Source of the DNA: PVC group bacterium (ex Bugula neritina AB1)
GTDB taxonomy: Bacteria; GCA-001730085
Reading direction: 5' to 3'
NCBI GenBank assembly: GCA_001730085.1
Contig: MDLB01000104.1
Coordinates: 6,337 to 70,336 of the forward strand
DNA: 64,000 bases
The position numbers and the translations under genes were made by a program. The notes below the pieces were generated by a model that saw only the letters and a program-made list of their open reading frames with translations, did not search any database and was not told the DNA's origin. How positions within the stretch are numbered: position 1 is the stretch's first letter; every line of letters begins with the position of its first letter. Below, one piece after another: positions 27,301-29,557 of the stretch.

Positions 27301-29376
27301 TTTCCCCTTAAAGTGTTGTGGTAAAAGATCAAACTGTTTCTGAGGATTACGCTGATAAAAGTCAGAAGGAATATCATAAGACCTCGCCTTAAGAAAAGTC
27401 TCCTTTTGAGAAACTGTCAATTCTTTCCAAAAATCAAAAGAAATAACAGAGTCAGCCCTAGACAAAAGACGATCTAAGTACTCTTTACGTTTATTTTGAA
27501 TCATTTCTTTCTTTTTTTCTAAAGAGTAAGCTTCACGCATTTGATCGAGAATATTCGCACGTGTTTCAGCAACAAACACTTCTCTTAAATCATCCAAAAG
27601 ATCGATTTTCTCCTGATTCGTCAAACCCTCCCAAGAATCATCGTCTACAAATTTATTTTTTTGAATCAAAAAAAACTTTTTATTTTCAAGAGACCAAGTG
27701 TCCCACATTTTTGAAGAAATCTGTTGCTCAAGACGTTTCAAAAAGTCAGGAAATAAAGCTTGTTGTTCTTCTAAACTTTTTTGATTCCAAAATTCTTTAT
27801 TAAAAAACTTCCAGTCTTCTTCAGGAATAATCAAATTCTGAGAAGCTAAAAACTCTCTTTGAGCTTCTAGATCAAACTTTTGCATTTTGGCAACAAAAGA
27901 ATCCCAAGAATAATCCAAAAGATTATCTTCAATAAAATCAACATACTGAGAGACCGTAAAGTCTTTTGTATACTCTATGAGCTGACCACGACCATCATAG
28001 TTAGCCTCATATCTATTCACATTTTCTTCTTCCAAAATATTTCCTTCAAAGTCAACAATCTTTTTATGACTTGTGTAGGAAGTCACTCTACCTTGCTCAT
28101 ACTCCCCATTATCAAAATCTTCTCTTTCAACACGACCATCTGAGTAAAATATTTCCTTCTTATACTGACGCGCATTACCATGTTCATCGTAGTCTTTCTC
28201 ACCCAACTTCCAATGCACTTCTGTTTTTTCACCTGATGAATTTGTAATAATCTCGGTATACTGGAGAACCCTATTTTTCTCATCTTTATTGTGCTGACTT
28301 TTATAAGTAGCATCATATACAACTGTTTCTTTCTCCATCGTAGATAAGTCCGTCACAACTTCCTTATAATGTGTAACATCTTCAGAACCAGCAACAGAGT
28401 AGGTCATATCTGACATCTGAGTCTGAGTCTTGTGACCATTCTCATCTTCAAAAATATCTAAAAAAGAAGTAACCCTCTTTTCAGAGTCATATTTAGTATA
28501 AAAAGGACTACGTACTGTTTTCGTCACATTTCCATATAAATCTGTAACTGTTTCGGTATAACCTAAAACATTATCATTATCATCAAAATAAGAAACATCC
28601 TCACCATCTTCATTTTTTGTAACAGGCTCCCCTTTTGAGTCATATATCATGGCTTCCCAGTTTGTTTCAACAGTATTAGCATGTTCATCTTCGTCAAAAC
28701 GAGTAAAAGATATGAGGCGATCCTTTGAGTCATACTCTCCTGACCAACTCGTATTAGAATAGATACCACTCAAGTACTCTTCACCTGAAGAATCCTTATA
28801 AACATCTTGACGCATCTCTGTATAAGAGCTTATCTCTGATTCAGGGTCATGTTGATCAACATATTGAAAGCTAACAGTTCTACGATAAACCTTTCCCGAC
28901 TCATCTTTCTCTTCAACATTCTCCATTCTTTCCAAGCGACCCAAGCGATAATACCGCACACCTATACCATCCGCATCAGGAACTTTGGCTAAAGTAAGGT
29001 CTCTCAAAGCATCATCAAGAGCTCGCGAATTTTGCTGTGCAACCATTTTCATATTTTCAAACTGTCTAAAAGAATCATTTTGAAAAACTTCCATGCGAGA
29101 GTTAAGAGATCTCGAGGACAAAGCACCAGCTACTTCTTGATTCTTACGATTATTAAATTTTTGACGTTTTTTAAATTTATTCCTTTTGTTTCGCTGCTGA
29201 TGCAAACTTATCCCTTTAAGATAGTTCGATCCATATGATGCTTGCCGCAAGGCACTCGGCGTATAAGATTGAGCGAAAGAAAGATCTACAGAAGTGAAAA
29301 GAAAAATCTGTAAAGTAAAAAAACAGATAAGTTTATATAAGAAAAAGCCTTTTTTATCTTGAGAACATTGCTGCAT
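376..29376 (-). CDS. Giant exported YD-repeat protein with membrane belt and SecA-like ATPase (9,666 aa)
   Basis: One uninterrupted frame encodes a protein of roughly 1.1 MDa. Residues 1-36 form a signal peptide (basic start, hydrophobic FFTLQIFLFTSV core, likely cleavage after SFA). Residues ~165-5930 hold several dozen diverged YD/Rhs-like units, typically W-x-x-x-YDxxGRxxSYxE. Between them are dockerin-like calcium loops (~1293, 1377, 1423, 1667, 2394) and helical inserts (~480-690, 800-935). Residues ~5930-6360 contain several membrane segments. After ~1,000 helical residues, a SecA-like DEAD module spans ~7320-8270: Walker A PTGGGKTT near 7346, DEVH near 7472, QQGLGRDRG near 8214. A helical tail ends the protein. 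The ATG has an AGGA site ten bases upstream and a good promoter. The domain calls come from motifs seen by eye. Giant genes are known in Omnitrophota. Function is unknown; surface attack, adhesion or self-export are inferences. Confidence 0.9.
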   Translation of the reverse strand: MQQCSQDKKGFFLYKLICFFTLQIFLFTSVDLSFAQSYTPSALRQASYGSNYLKGISLHQQRNKRNKFKKRQKFNNRKNQEVAGALSSRSLNSRMEVFQNDSFRQFENMKMVAQQNSRALDDALRDLTLAKVPDADGIGVRYYRLGRLERMENVEEKDESGKVYRRTVSFQYVDQHDPESEISSYTEMRQDVYKDSSGEEYLSGIYSNTSWSGEYDSKDRLISFTRFDEDEHANTVETNWEAMIYDSKGEPVTKNEDGEDVSYFDDNDNVLGYTETVTDLYGNVTKTVRSPFYTKYDSEKRVTSFLDIFEDENGHKTQTQMSDMTYSVAGSEDVTHYKEVVTDLSTMEKETVVYDATYKSQHNKDEKNRVLQYTEIITNSSGEKTEVHWKLGEKDYDEHGNARQYKKEIFYSDGRVEREDFDNGEYEQGRVTSYTSHKKIVDFEGNILEEENVNRYEANYDGRGQLIEYTKDFTVSQYVDFIEDNLLDYSWDSFVAKMQKFDLEAQREFLASQNLIIPEEDWKFFNKEFWNQKSLEEQQALFPDFLKRLEQQISSKMWDTWSLENKKFFLIQKNKFVDDDSWEGLTNQEKIDLLDDLREVFVAETRANILDQMREAYSLEKKKEMIQNKRKEYLDRLLSRADSVISFDFWKELTVSQKETFLKARSYDIPSDFYQRNPQKQFDLLPQHFKGKSSKNQKSLIVSEMTESWGKAAYDSKGLLLYNEETTTGNVFRKRGNVNEFMHKLNETKIRDARVEGAYDKGRLQKYTDYSYSEYEEMSEAGKVVKSTFSQDDMNILKFNIQGAAISYELDSKFVKNLYANKNELKDEIQNFFSKDLYELSKLVSLLGESEFEAVFGDFEFFQRMNQDYASYSDFLKQVSKDQNILKDLSDEMNSKKIGGKAEYIFSQAMKSIGFASFSDFCQMIFENSQVEETTSLRENVFFDSDQRLLGYEEKGVNEDGEAYSTKMYDTKYDANGSIRSYRTTSFVEGVRTDSHRFNMTYDLQGRSFGYTEETYSQGSFSVTQMNNMKYDFAQRLSAYDRSVLNESGEQVLWESQRNIQYDEQDNILSYDAQKISEGEEILNIHWEAVALDKDGNELDRGPYNEDGFILGFRETGVDSLGYSHSTFSGGYIYAEADKKMDRSVVSYVSRSSKMDMQGNVLDLEKVEWNAKRDSKGRYYTNGQLSSYEEISNSSLYGKKKTDVFNKYDGRGNKVKTNSVVVFYGIDDIQNRVEESSWEGSYEGGLLKRFKNLVSVNGSALDNFSYEGDVLEQFVLGINEGVHSIELKHLLNDINGDQVVDALDFEIFKSRDYQEFLTSVENGDLAVAQLTKAIDLFVSKDSFYRESLLESLSDFNLEQKPFDDVRDSVLKYLVKNSNQDSVIDSEDVAFLRKPLLFQMIQDVVSGSDLAKETLGQNFLKLHLQDRNEDGFIDLSDLASGDNIFITVNNSIKDRWQELVRENMVYKTLNFTRVKDGQVVLDTIKVGQPIAYTELSRNAESPNLWKITETEDSRFDSEMLFGYISYIQNVEMDESRSLLDLKDGSYAEFVEKYKKREGLRTLEMVQYKALERDDNGFVTRYEKKSTLPQTDFSKARSFEDASLVTTVDWRGVYRDGRLFSYDEKTHREGKSIQVYKYTKENLLLKIQSLMRDGFYDSHFDLVDSQGKQGADGKVDELDLLYFRQILTNDPSFVLSWTEEDFLDIVTFRERVYTLYDDVGQISALQSVERSSSSPQKETITTKSHILTNSLGFEISFNEKTQENGYSEEILVDESYDSKEPSWSSLGFSDRQKLLKGQKVFLDGKLVFLPLSFQKIFQKDIYSVQGNMSYDQIGRSSSYTRRDQEISRDRLGMKTLDVFNVTNRSGVTYDDAGRLFSFIETSRSSDSPNVIDTTERVLTDYDDAGYVRKIDQIEVRNGFESSMRTFLEGELKELEIAKLLTDEELGKLYAGENVNVTNRIDSPEEYDLFEENAQYYLTLDRLKVESRLDSYTRKVKDNINYNTLGHEISFEELIVDSEGVHDLTLQSGIRKNALGQIIGYERATRRYIPEDTPMEKIVDEYFVLSDDMSQSDFDSLSERHKKALLRGESLFKIIDASKTFYLDEQEFNASLEQQAGVFDNASVVEIESEIIVEQDLSSDALEYFSTSKSQDFSSFAQGNENVIVRHQEKKEVTLDQVTFLSRDQATYDSFNRLVSYVDESWNESKPDIKEISFRINTEYDSASRERLFKDVRLTYSEKLGKLDDVIFELKDSAGNLSYKTMGDFKSRASFTVDKQVALLKGESLLFEGDTLRLSENVYPELFQSSSSLTRSSISYNLLGQMEKYTDISTSSDTPDITVTTDNFDIFYNNLGQIVSSRELSRKKGLTRRQEIKYQKDLLLQKMHALMNLSDQGLLKDTDEDWKAFDLFNDGVINEKDLEMINANTLVARVYDFSFEEVVSQHKDEMTYTQLGQLDSYRQTTFNNVDPNMKETVFRKSTEYNSVGLVESYDETKILRGKSLDRTEVTFVVPDAWTEEMWSDFWKAGGTFDEMSPEQQRFLFAGDEVFFRGETYQFELYLADESRSMGADESEELLRSSHTSNYALLRDIVSKYATQKQWSSEIEGYVSLLLERILQEKQESEQPWSFDFKGKFVTDFIDELRTDISIEKNMADQRKLANNASDEALALQNSIFHELERIFLTEPFIVNSFANTLINEAFESLSLEKIRFLRKVEKNILFEKNEIENTSREAISYNKKGQLITFIDYKYEPLLKKRSKTTRLSTVYDAKGFVESYSEEIRREGSFIEKNQVDYSKLGRMGTGVTKWEDLTVTQIQKIYEGGSLSLNGLDISLEDLKGDLLISFVDLKKVDRKNMLYNGDGQLQSFVEKTLDLNTGLTTEQTRSDIRYNTVGQVVEYFDVFEKKETPLKNEDLKDEPLLKETSSVRRMDITYDKNRVFSYVEVSKTDDSEETKTDVRHATFYNSLGQEKTYKGEGRRFLLKDGRILLDIRTRTQRLGITYNAIGQVVGYRDHEWNSSDPSNSKWTVRLGAKYDKLGRIVGYTDASRSLKSLDLLEKVILENIKYDILGRREAYTETIVESSLASTKDSNIFSRSRRSSYQNVLYDALGRRKSYENISTSSDAKDMVLHTSWEALSYDKNIGKVSSYRELLTRFGIDSESVQIETIRDNVIFDNLGRSISYTDTIRDFSTPEITQETSRINTDYDQLGRVTSYKDVEYKYAGGNVVSNFITERTNTYNTHGQVDSFFEKRIVNGVTSFLERRNIHYNKLGQVSSYKEINKTFDNIEKKTVWGMTYDGMGRLLSQNTRTEDRDANVNISYTWDMKYDIAGRMISKNEDRIDNGVYSLDSKWEAGLSSDMIEKILSYGFYTEEDLSSPIFDERGNLLVSTEFSYDSQGRLQLTLSRYTYNDKNNRESVETDVFVYDSDGETVSELKKIQWNASEGYLETNIDILDHLGNIVENRKVETNYILGSTEIKYRYIRAKDGLWTLRKVSHEGTDPDSSGNQYYDIELSTQSFSYNKNFQRVFVQKDLFKYSSSENVSKNDPSDFVYKDSQYSQTFYTEDGDKQKEVIFRNEKAVYGLDSLRQQIGLINDAWQEIGLEISNFKEYLLDLKTETDELSSFFSEEFKNKSNAFRSKFVSLVVQAGALEQTAQNVVDQLLGKTGNLFSIEKILKSFLTIDIFNISTISTVEIEGYDHSSNRPKKETFKGYSLNGQGDLFDGKNPLWDLNEVRSKNLDISKDIAKNNFFNVTRDEVKIYGYDQNGVRRTVDSLNRLNNLREQTLDITYRKDGLVKNRIFFKTPLKKDGSDMNQSLYNSISYTYHSNGKIAQTRIRMYEKYERFSVQKLQGLLKEEVLEDFYDFDKGLISKKVSIKKAFSEDARSSLLISRDEEDIAYNLFDNVRSSSKKHYAYVEGKSKAGIGSLDLLKEGETRLFLKSEERYDDYQYGHRGQILSQKIEKYEYNVADTGQIEIANKLNDADFESKSDDLENVKTSIIDTYVSWWQERYALNDSNPTLIESIRNIFINLFLNPSDVFQTVRDLLAFAIHILGEAFRLTKELLKSRSYDVNFKYSSYLEKKETGYRISSYDVTGKVVRSRDFFYDENSDVRRKTDLVYYYEDNMNKSFDTNRVIAQERKDYVWNEEFLRWDFEVGSNVQMKYDAIGRVASRFVTNINKGGEYSRTTRYDFLYDRMDRVVMEKRSFLDPDYYKTIEDKIISGEFSSLLQEGSFLENLNFQNRETRKFTYDARGKQLSVDFRKTSKVPEENVGDLSVNDQSKTVLSKFLSEDKREGSREEFFNEKGDLYKVITHLFTSDIQGNVVLSEKKVAYYDVTGRRTSAQIEKTHNYRFDEEGRVTYSKKTLFDVTGGNFSQMRGERVFRTFTQSGLLEEETITTYGYDQENFEEVPGLTVKVNYEYNLDKQVSKKVSTEYARGSKLTFEDNDKGRVSEEYYQYDKYSRPIKTLRKIFQGGALSEESKTLSVYKKDDANDYRLEYELALSSSPSGEVLSTTFKNGYEYVKDFRYDRKGGGNIRLMENGTVEGLGDLQRRLLEERYQVKSFKYLFEGIKTDKEGFISLPSAEVLKDIAKSDFVVTDNKYFEYDNLDRKTLEESLSYANNKQVRGLMIGRSYSGNTVGDTLAVVENRKSYDSDQNLFRNEIVHNEYDALNRLSKKDQYFLDPKLISYRQQDIFYNKFSPYQVQLHRETSDIVYDRAFDRVLSKNELISTRASSEKNTQDNFLRQVIQSSFSYNEKGRLNGKESLTYRSANVLADVSDIPRSIEREVGHVYNLNGDLISYKVVTENYIADLDVEKGLASVETNCSDFSMLYNSASKLIKKVRKNYDISQVSSFLENLETINSENMSEYGKLLDTEVEKYFYDSRKRLERFEKVSFTPETPDPYRIQKRFLTYEGYRENPTQEIETNWNSSTDRVSLILKDNDFKGGYISNVDIRSTKVDVLNLLDRDNLLNMVVAKDISDLMDKNLSKQKSVMNVKKQIHSWDHQGRGISYTSFQHDESKPQRVLETKRLATSFSENKGFEEFYSEVLYETINGQTVSVRETEKHVYSTDFRGRSKGYILTETLKDSKGEDYLKRMVNRLNASFDVYDNEVTFEEEEREYVNIRNGIEGLEDSSFWVLRNYLSREVRRDHFKTGNNKGLLKNEEVSIKNYDVGSFESLGNKSLLSREEVKREVLAYDRDLVTKEKMDRAKYGIGNTKEDEYLVIQESITNDRSYDEKGRIVFNKTAKKDDLRQRNTLEIMKDVLFDGLDNVLTFSQSKKVTSTVEPAIILEDTLTKRVASEFYTDKLINSYEVILDHLNDTERHVIKKDRTYRLGQEASSRTYDLTVDILDENWKNLEEKMTKEEDPFDFTSFGKEVNKSRSEVEQAELYFFDEDYLQNLFGLTKEEDLLGSTYIDSRVIFSDRGENYGYINNTWKKSGSFYLDKAEDGIYDYVFNKAVNKYSYDLSFAGQISSGLEDHFNLSDNKAKRILNIGEVERHLDNPHLKNTQSHNDNIYVLYNGRDKVKNEDLQFTRISLSQVDSWEGIQTSNLFGDLSAGIDNFDVEPFSPSLDEGLPSYVKGFSLHFFRDPEIDDGIETGLRSLEGEEREVRLNHWSFTGDMQDKFDFSLVRRVDSDFYTETSEDATYGQAKGYTEYAISASGAETKTVRDNISYYVPKKFDPETDVAELYEDMYKEYVESVTHQIGLEKAYDEKTYNRSDNFEAENLRSRGILGKIHSYAQSERSRKHWIDDGDSKEGRIQYWSEDGEEVVFIKDFIINFDGGSFRYQLEEKDISVRLQRKKGQVKSFREETSGPEDPGSEFSSGNHLYDSQGQAIYSERAVLKKRGREQKGKKDENGQKTTLVYDFEQNFNTYNAYGYMLATYTYYSFDFAKVTLFYEMGENVTDIVSLNHGEKRFIANIDQQNEQVYLQAYDSLGRNDVDFSKGVEAFAISFYILIEETGTNVVGTAIGALSNLFTGKKEMTSNSASDQIEDNSDRAELLRNALDEDIQSISIGWQDKFKTVGLQLAMSFLHLLGGIFFAVMALTLGGAVLPLLLSVLAVGMLYSATRIIIHSISANFLADTQEEKDRQRSLASKYSAFFITVIFVEFPSFFFGLLGLAATALRSMYDMWESLKGFSLIYVGFMEGLLGLPEGWIYDTFVDTISDWTEGAKGGAIAVFLGMLVISFLMLLIGGVVGTMFALPLVFASVDASFIYTDDQKQNVRVKRELNKSNLFTEKYHQVARVVGGIFGLLFMRTFRQAKQGLKKKFEYADKHLKSLQRQKKTLKEIKKVKVLDRAQVRQVNMLAKALEKHMHKELAELGFTTVTLHLYKALFFISKIFLGTVYSLASMPMKIYGFVNRTILQGIGGLRMRLTGYLRGKMVDRSNSFEKKFDSGSKQTLKSDAKSSSSPQRPRLSFVQFLITMFNQWDRLMDVFGDLLYRSSYERKHNGLDINSGIVRFSSGKGIATYQKVYKGSFGQKLAKGQFSGVKMDENGKLKVRTPSELIKFLRENAADHKLISRIDDVQQIFIKAQSRSSNFDNSKMYLLEPGNTNKVTDFFWNNLRPSKEQIQLNLNAMPFRRRIITLRYWKNKYRSWIWEESDSNQFQGKKKGRMQHLLGSLMEKMTQPLKKLFGKGKDESFSLSMMLKRWHYESFLKSQLGTKVAESFRSRLEEKPSQYLTTLAEFMFKDKVFEGKAVNQQEMLIKVFKDIVLLREQGFDAFKTSIKDFDSKPGAKDSSTKASTLDVEIKRVYNRLQKLHQAKQTEDWEHGQAKLILENLVQNTVGLAVMLRYYDIAKAQNVSDPSFVAESFVGKGYFLFAESFIPKLRVYKTLYGGYSSDGELSETLDQLNGDTLANLKRISEVLSGDQTARADFLERVKASFRPIPKRSFFARKVALDESALNSMAKKLGYSDFQSLKIEQQVAVFMAIFRNVKVLKDLSTFFGEGELEVVLLKHVTGTESFKDSLGKAIDSYKGKQKEGQESLPPEILSLHSNLNLTDTSRGDGSSKSSQMSKLLLNEKFLHHEKWSEFQKNAEFNKARDAAMDIFAGQQAHHLAQLPDSFDITSGTFTYDLLKKNITSILEKESLRGGFLATLSKDNLKGLAELIIDRLVHHNFGFSKSSNQGITHLRINIEGLSLFETKLKEVFSELKINILRVSEVYNAFRFDSFQLGQAGDPLFQILAKTASGHSAMFLNYGELISKIAKEQGLSNLSLQQQSDIVRQMENIMTEKVGYSRQKTCFDKTYDYDSKWQKFNETFLIQGEKGMIDMPKLIDVLLKSYTQSPSFKSASFNKESLAKIAHSTAIFLMFTRQLETFAKHMKLFNNREFNFLPIQLEGIIALLMKDFLAAQIPTGGGKTTAVNPAVVMFLLGSNGYWRNSHKVVIEVPEEGKISEMDNVQFRYILNSEFGSNTSKDWTAQLRNANLGGPAEVEKLMKARVVFTATDAMNFLKLNADNPHKPESRDSIKVLNELLSGTRVVDEVHKYLNPKSFVTGTDGQEVSIGKTNAALAYYVTQELYKLIESEMKVQGMADAKIFDGKKLTQKVEKFLLKEGEELGTGALRFKRSDIGQGGDVTFSAELKCKLLKRLTNDKYWGVSLGLKDYALSKKASEVLKTYGEKSNDGQVKYSEAELFNRMKSIYDEGKKDPYSPPQFVFRFLDRFAQALGGLTSNKELQNRFGQNQAYFLEVDSKGFITRDTSGVMKIVPMTGGEKQPDQRFTESEHVLSLALVTLSSTIPKGGYRDPKEYAKIIINDASQIKLQPESYSTSIPQQLLAIKEAGGSFMGFSGSLTQVSVALLRQFGVSTWETSQPDILIDGNVFAKYTEAPLTRLHSSEMKVFNEKTSVKEAFIQGVENKNKVSHAYKETIENALREMLKMDKSIQMTAKKVEYIISMKENIVQFFLSGGKNIQKFLDTNCAQNSELKAFTKLFIEKALSHRDTRGLENIELVKSYIYPEIEKLENLLTVIKREASYIKSKSLSSAEKLDLASRVVQLRLEGGEIAAKVLLDVLGKDYSLVGERGKENYIQIDQALEAALNTKIKAVVEKMTIDKNGPNGHLLVVDYTISTDMSNLITLLNVMGEKGQDVIVKDLVGDWRLFLKEDYHSWVDNATKQVNFSVSRLIDQDMAKSLLDSGKSKVPDGLLLNKGNLLKDKDGCIFNMRDTTGFTENARGLNIGAVYLFPAGATGTNLEMSGLGKFRQKVLFLCDNKARKSEVQQGLGRDRGLRVTLEEQGQRITVKFHSDRELWFFKKDAWDGKFYYEKDGKVKSSELFEGDQNALRINISKFFHMINQNDITAERAQNFHVATEAFYAPHRQLIQSLIKLLKPYRNLTEELASAFKNCKQNLINVQNEKAKAVQNVTLNTKSTQKVLEEMFADAKKSFIKLLDALQGETVKSKLASTLSTENQHPWGAVNALPSNTNYNRLKAEMAEIFRLHREGLDGDLKLSRSVSEAKASSAGSLLEAFTIKDVVKVIEGLGVNDLLIKTNQKTYSGEITRSILTEKAMSKTLQENLGTVDKSLDATLVKEAKDSARDVIMKSSYYKKALDKAKNAQAKRVEGLKKGFFKKAYYYWANRRLKEPVFDEWSSLTSEQEFERVLKANKKTCAWYLMYTADFLGEKLSLEDKKKEALKRVIKEFGISKRPGARGPKTLNGANLFKWYQSTGSHWYEKKDSWMTVDQYDWLRSLLFLSLESLEYSEDKVVKGNDVATYQFNDDLENFNKYVRESTVQVDMPFNRALREINADGVDQVYFIYGVEINKVEVASYEGKEVTQLTLKVDYLASKGTPKTTEIVLVKNSPLFNNNALAYLTLSEYFSGKDDFLRVGGYNHSLNENADFQGKLYNLSEDRVKQIASLNAQEVGQTLEDFSPRESRFLKLFKKESSIRRDYKQRRQLKLMTLFREQCFSSYKKALTLAKEAGLKDEDLNTFLKKYDEEFFLTIRSGFQDASRVCDEHGINSFNDFLILEAASKTLKGIDFLKNEPLLKKYFFQKLQKTNGSLDDKSLKDLLKKLIENKSYKDPADLTDKENEFNQLFDKILQETLLEHPEMVQKGHSLFEDTLKKPKFFRRVFNFVTGRRLYKLKSFLNKHFIEKLGEKRASEKKYEWSKTLFSEFYRSSGLTSFKSLGKDPQINPKFEDNPDFRINPMSFFVGQSWLKVRERFSEGKSGLPDMGKMGGMAELQKLFEQYQGAGKEDDNSVRILLDTKELSTVIANRPFGVDNPFIPLKTDLSTELRKALSDSREEGKSLEQHEKWDQRYIEIRTYKDWRTILLALGDKIKKSTSEGEDAFSITLFKLLSEIYAKERPEVLKRRQSALLYRDQAQTLVQSLDEYRQLIGKVETPDIPAGEKDSLIEDIKKNYASMKTLFTSLFASDLNMTKIFEEMEYVEGEGSELRNANQLRLKNVIEKKIEDFEKLLDEKEEKILELDNCLKGDEVRFEGYHLKELLNVLELDIFTHCFDKDFVEESSGGTSAPGQVESATLFNRFKGKHKDYVLQSPYTELEKTENIDEYFKYTQLSIENETQAGYVFATQFLKFAQKAISEGVDIKSESFFQKLLEKVTTIYNANTSLFDQFYMNKIDLAYLGYFSLFSTEDFFENMTDWESFKDASLVLYYKHLVQLHQNYKQEYPLKRDTSIDVTETTPSVSQILIFTERIVRIKHDRMGEYKDIYSRAA
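4580..7420 (-). other. SecA-like DEAD ATPase module inside the giant protein
   Basis: This nucleotide span encodes residues ~7320-8266. The order of motifs follows SecA. A P-x-Q-x-x-G lead-in (FLPIQLEGIIALL) precedes Walker A (IPTGGGKTTAV). Then come a VVFTATDAMNFL segment resembling the SecA N-x-x-F-x-F-D-Y-L-R region and a VVDEVHKYLNP Walker B. In the second ATPase lobe are LVVDYTISTDMS, AGATGTNLEM (compare SecA MAGRGTDI) and a QQGLGRDRG arginine-finger motif VI. Both lobes therefore look intact and catalytic. SecA moves unfolded proteins through SecYEG. Whether this copy moves its own N-terminal repeats, another substrate or a nucleic acid cannot be told from sequence. Confidence 0.75.
10310..11590 (-). 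other. Hydrophobic membrane belt of the giant protein
   Basis: This span encodes residues ~5930-6356. Long hydrophobic stretches lie near residues 5939-5955, 6022-6062 (probably two helices), 6088-6119, 6161-6202 (probably two helices), 6235-6250 and 6323-6350. Basic, lysine-rich loops sit between the later ones. The belt falls exactly between the end of the YD repeats and the start of the long helical and ATPase part. It is the natural membrane-crossing region separating an exported half from a cytoplasmic half. The exact number of segments is uncertain by eye, and an odd number is needed if the ATPase is to be cytoplasmic. Confidence 0.75.
11590..28884 (-). repeat. Protein-level YD/Rhs-like repeat array in the giant gene
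   Basis: Encoded residues ~165-5930 contain several dozen degenerate units. The recurrent core is aromatic-[DN]-x-x-G-[RQ]-x-x-[ST]-[YF]-x-[ED], for example YDALGRRKSYENISTSS or YNTLGHEISFEEL. Many are preceded by a short strand carrying Trp (e.g. TSWSGEYDSKDRLISF). Spacing is irregular, roughly 35-60 residues. YD repeats in Rhs and teneurin proteins wind into beta shells or filaments. Here I see no Rhs core motif or C-terminal toxin cleavage site. The repeats are diverged at the DNA level, and I saw no long identical DNA copies. Confidence 0.75.
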
Positions 29377-29442
29377 ACGTAAACATTCCTGTTGTATTTA
29401 TGGTCAAAAAATGGACTAATTTGTGAGACACCTACACGTATC

Positions 29443-29472
29443 ATTATATTATATAAGACAAAATTTAGTCAA
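29443..29472 (-). promoter_or_regulatory. Sigma70-type promoter for the giant gene
   Basis: On the minus strand TTGACT (29467-29472) is followed after 18 bases by TATAAT (29443-29448). A second TATAAT overlaps the spacer at 29448-29453. This would start transcription near 29436, about 60 bases before the ATG, and separates the giant gene from the trkA-trkH operon upstream. AT-rich DNA makes chance matches likelier, but two near-consensus boxes at correct spacing are persuasive. Confidence 0.6.
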
Positions 29473-29557
29473 GTAATAATTTTAAAGCAAAATTAATAAG
29501 CATTTAAAAGTAAAAAATTAATATTAAAATAAATAATATTAAAATAAATACAATAAA

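Noticed and set aside
11590-28884. Classical Rhs toxin with C-terminal effector
   Set aside because: No Rhs core (PxxxxDPxGL) or variable toxin tip follows the repeats; they lead into membrane helices and an ATPase instead, and no immunity gene is next to it.
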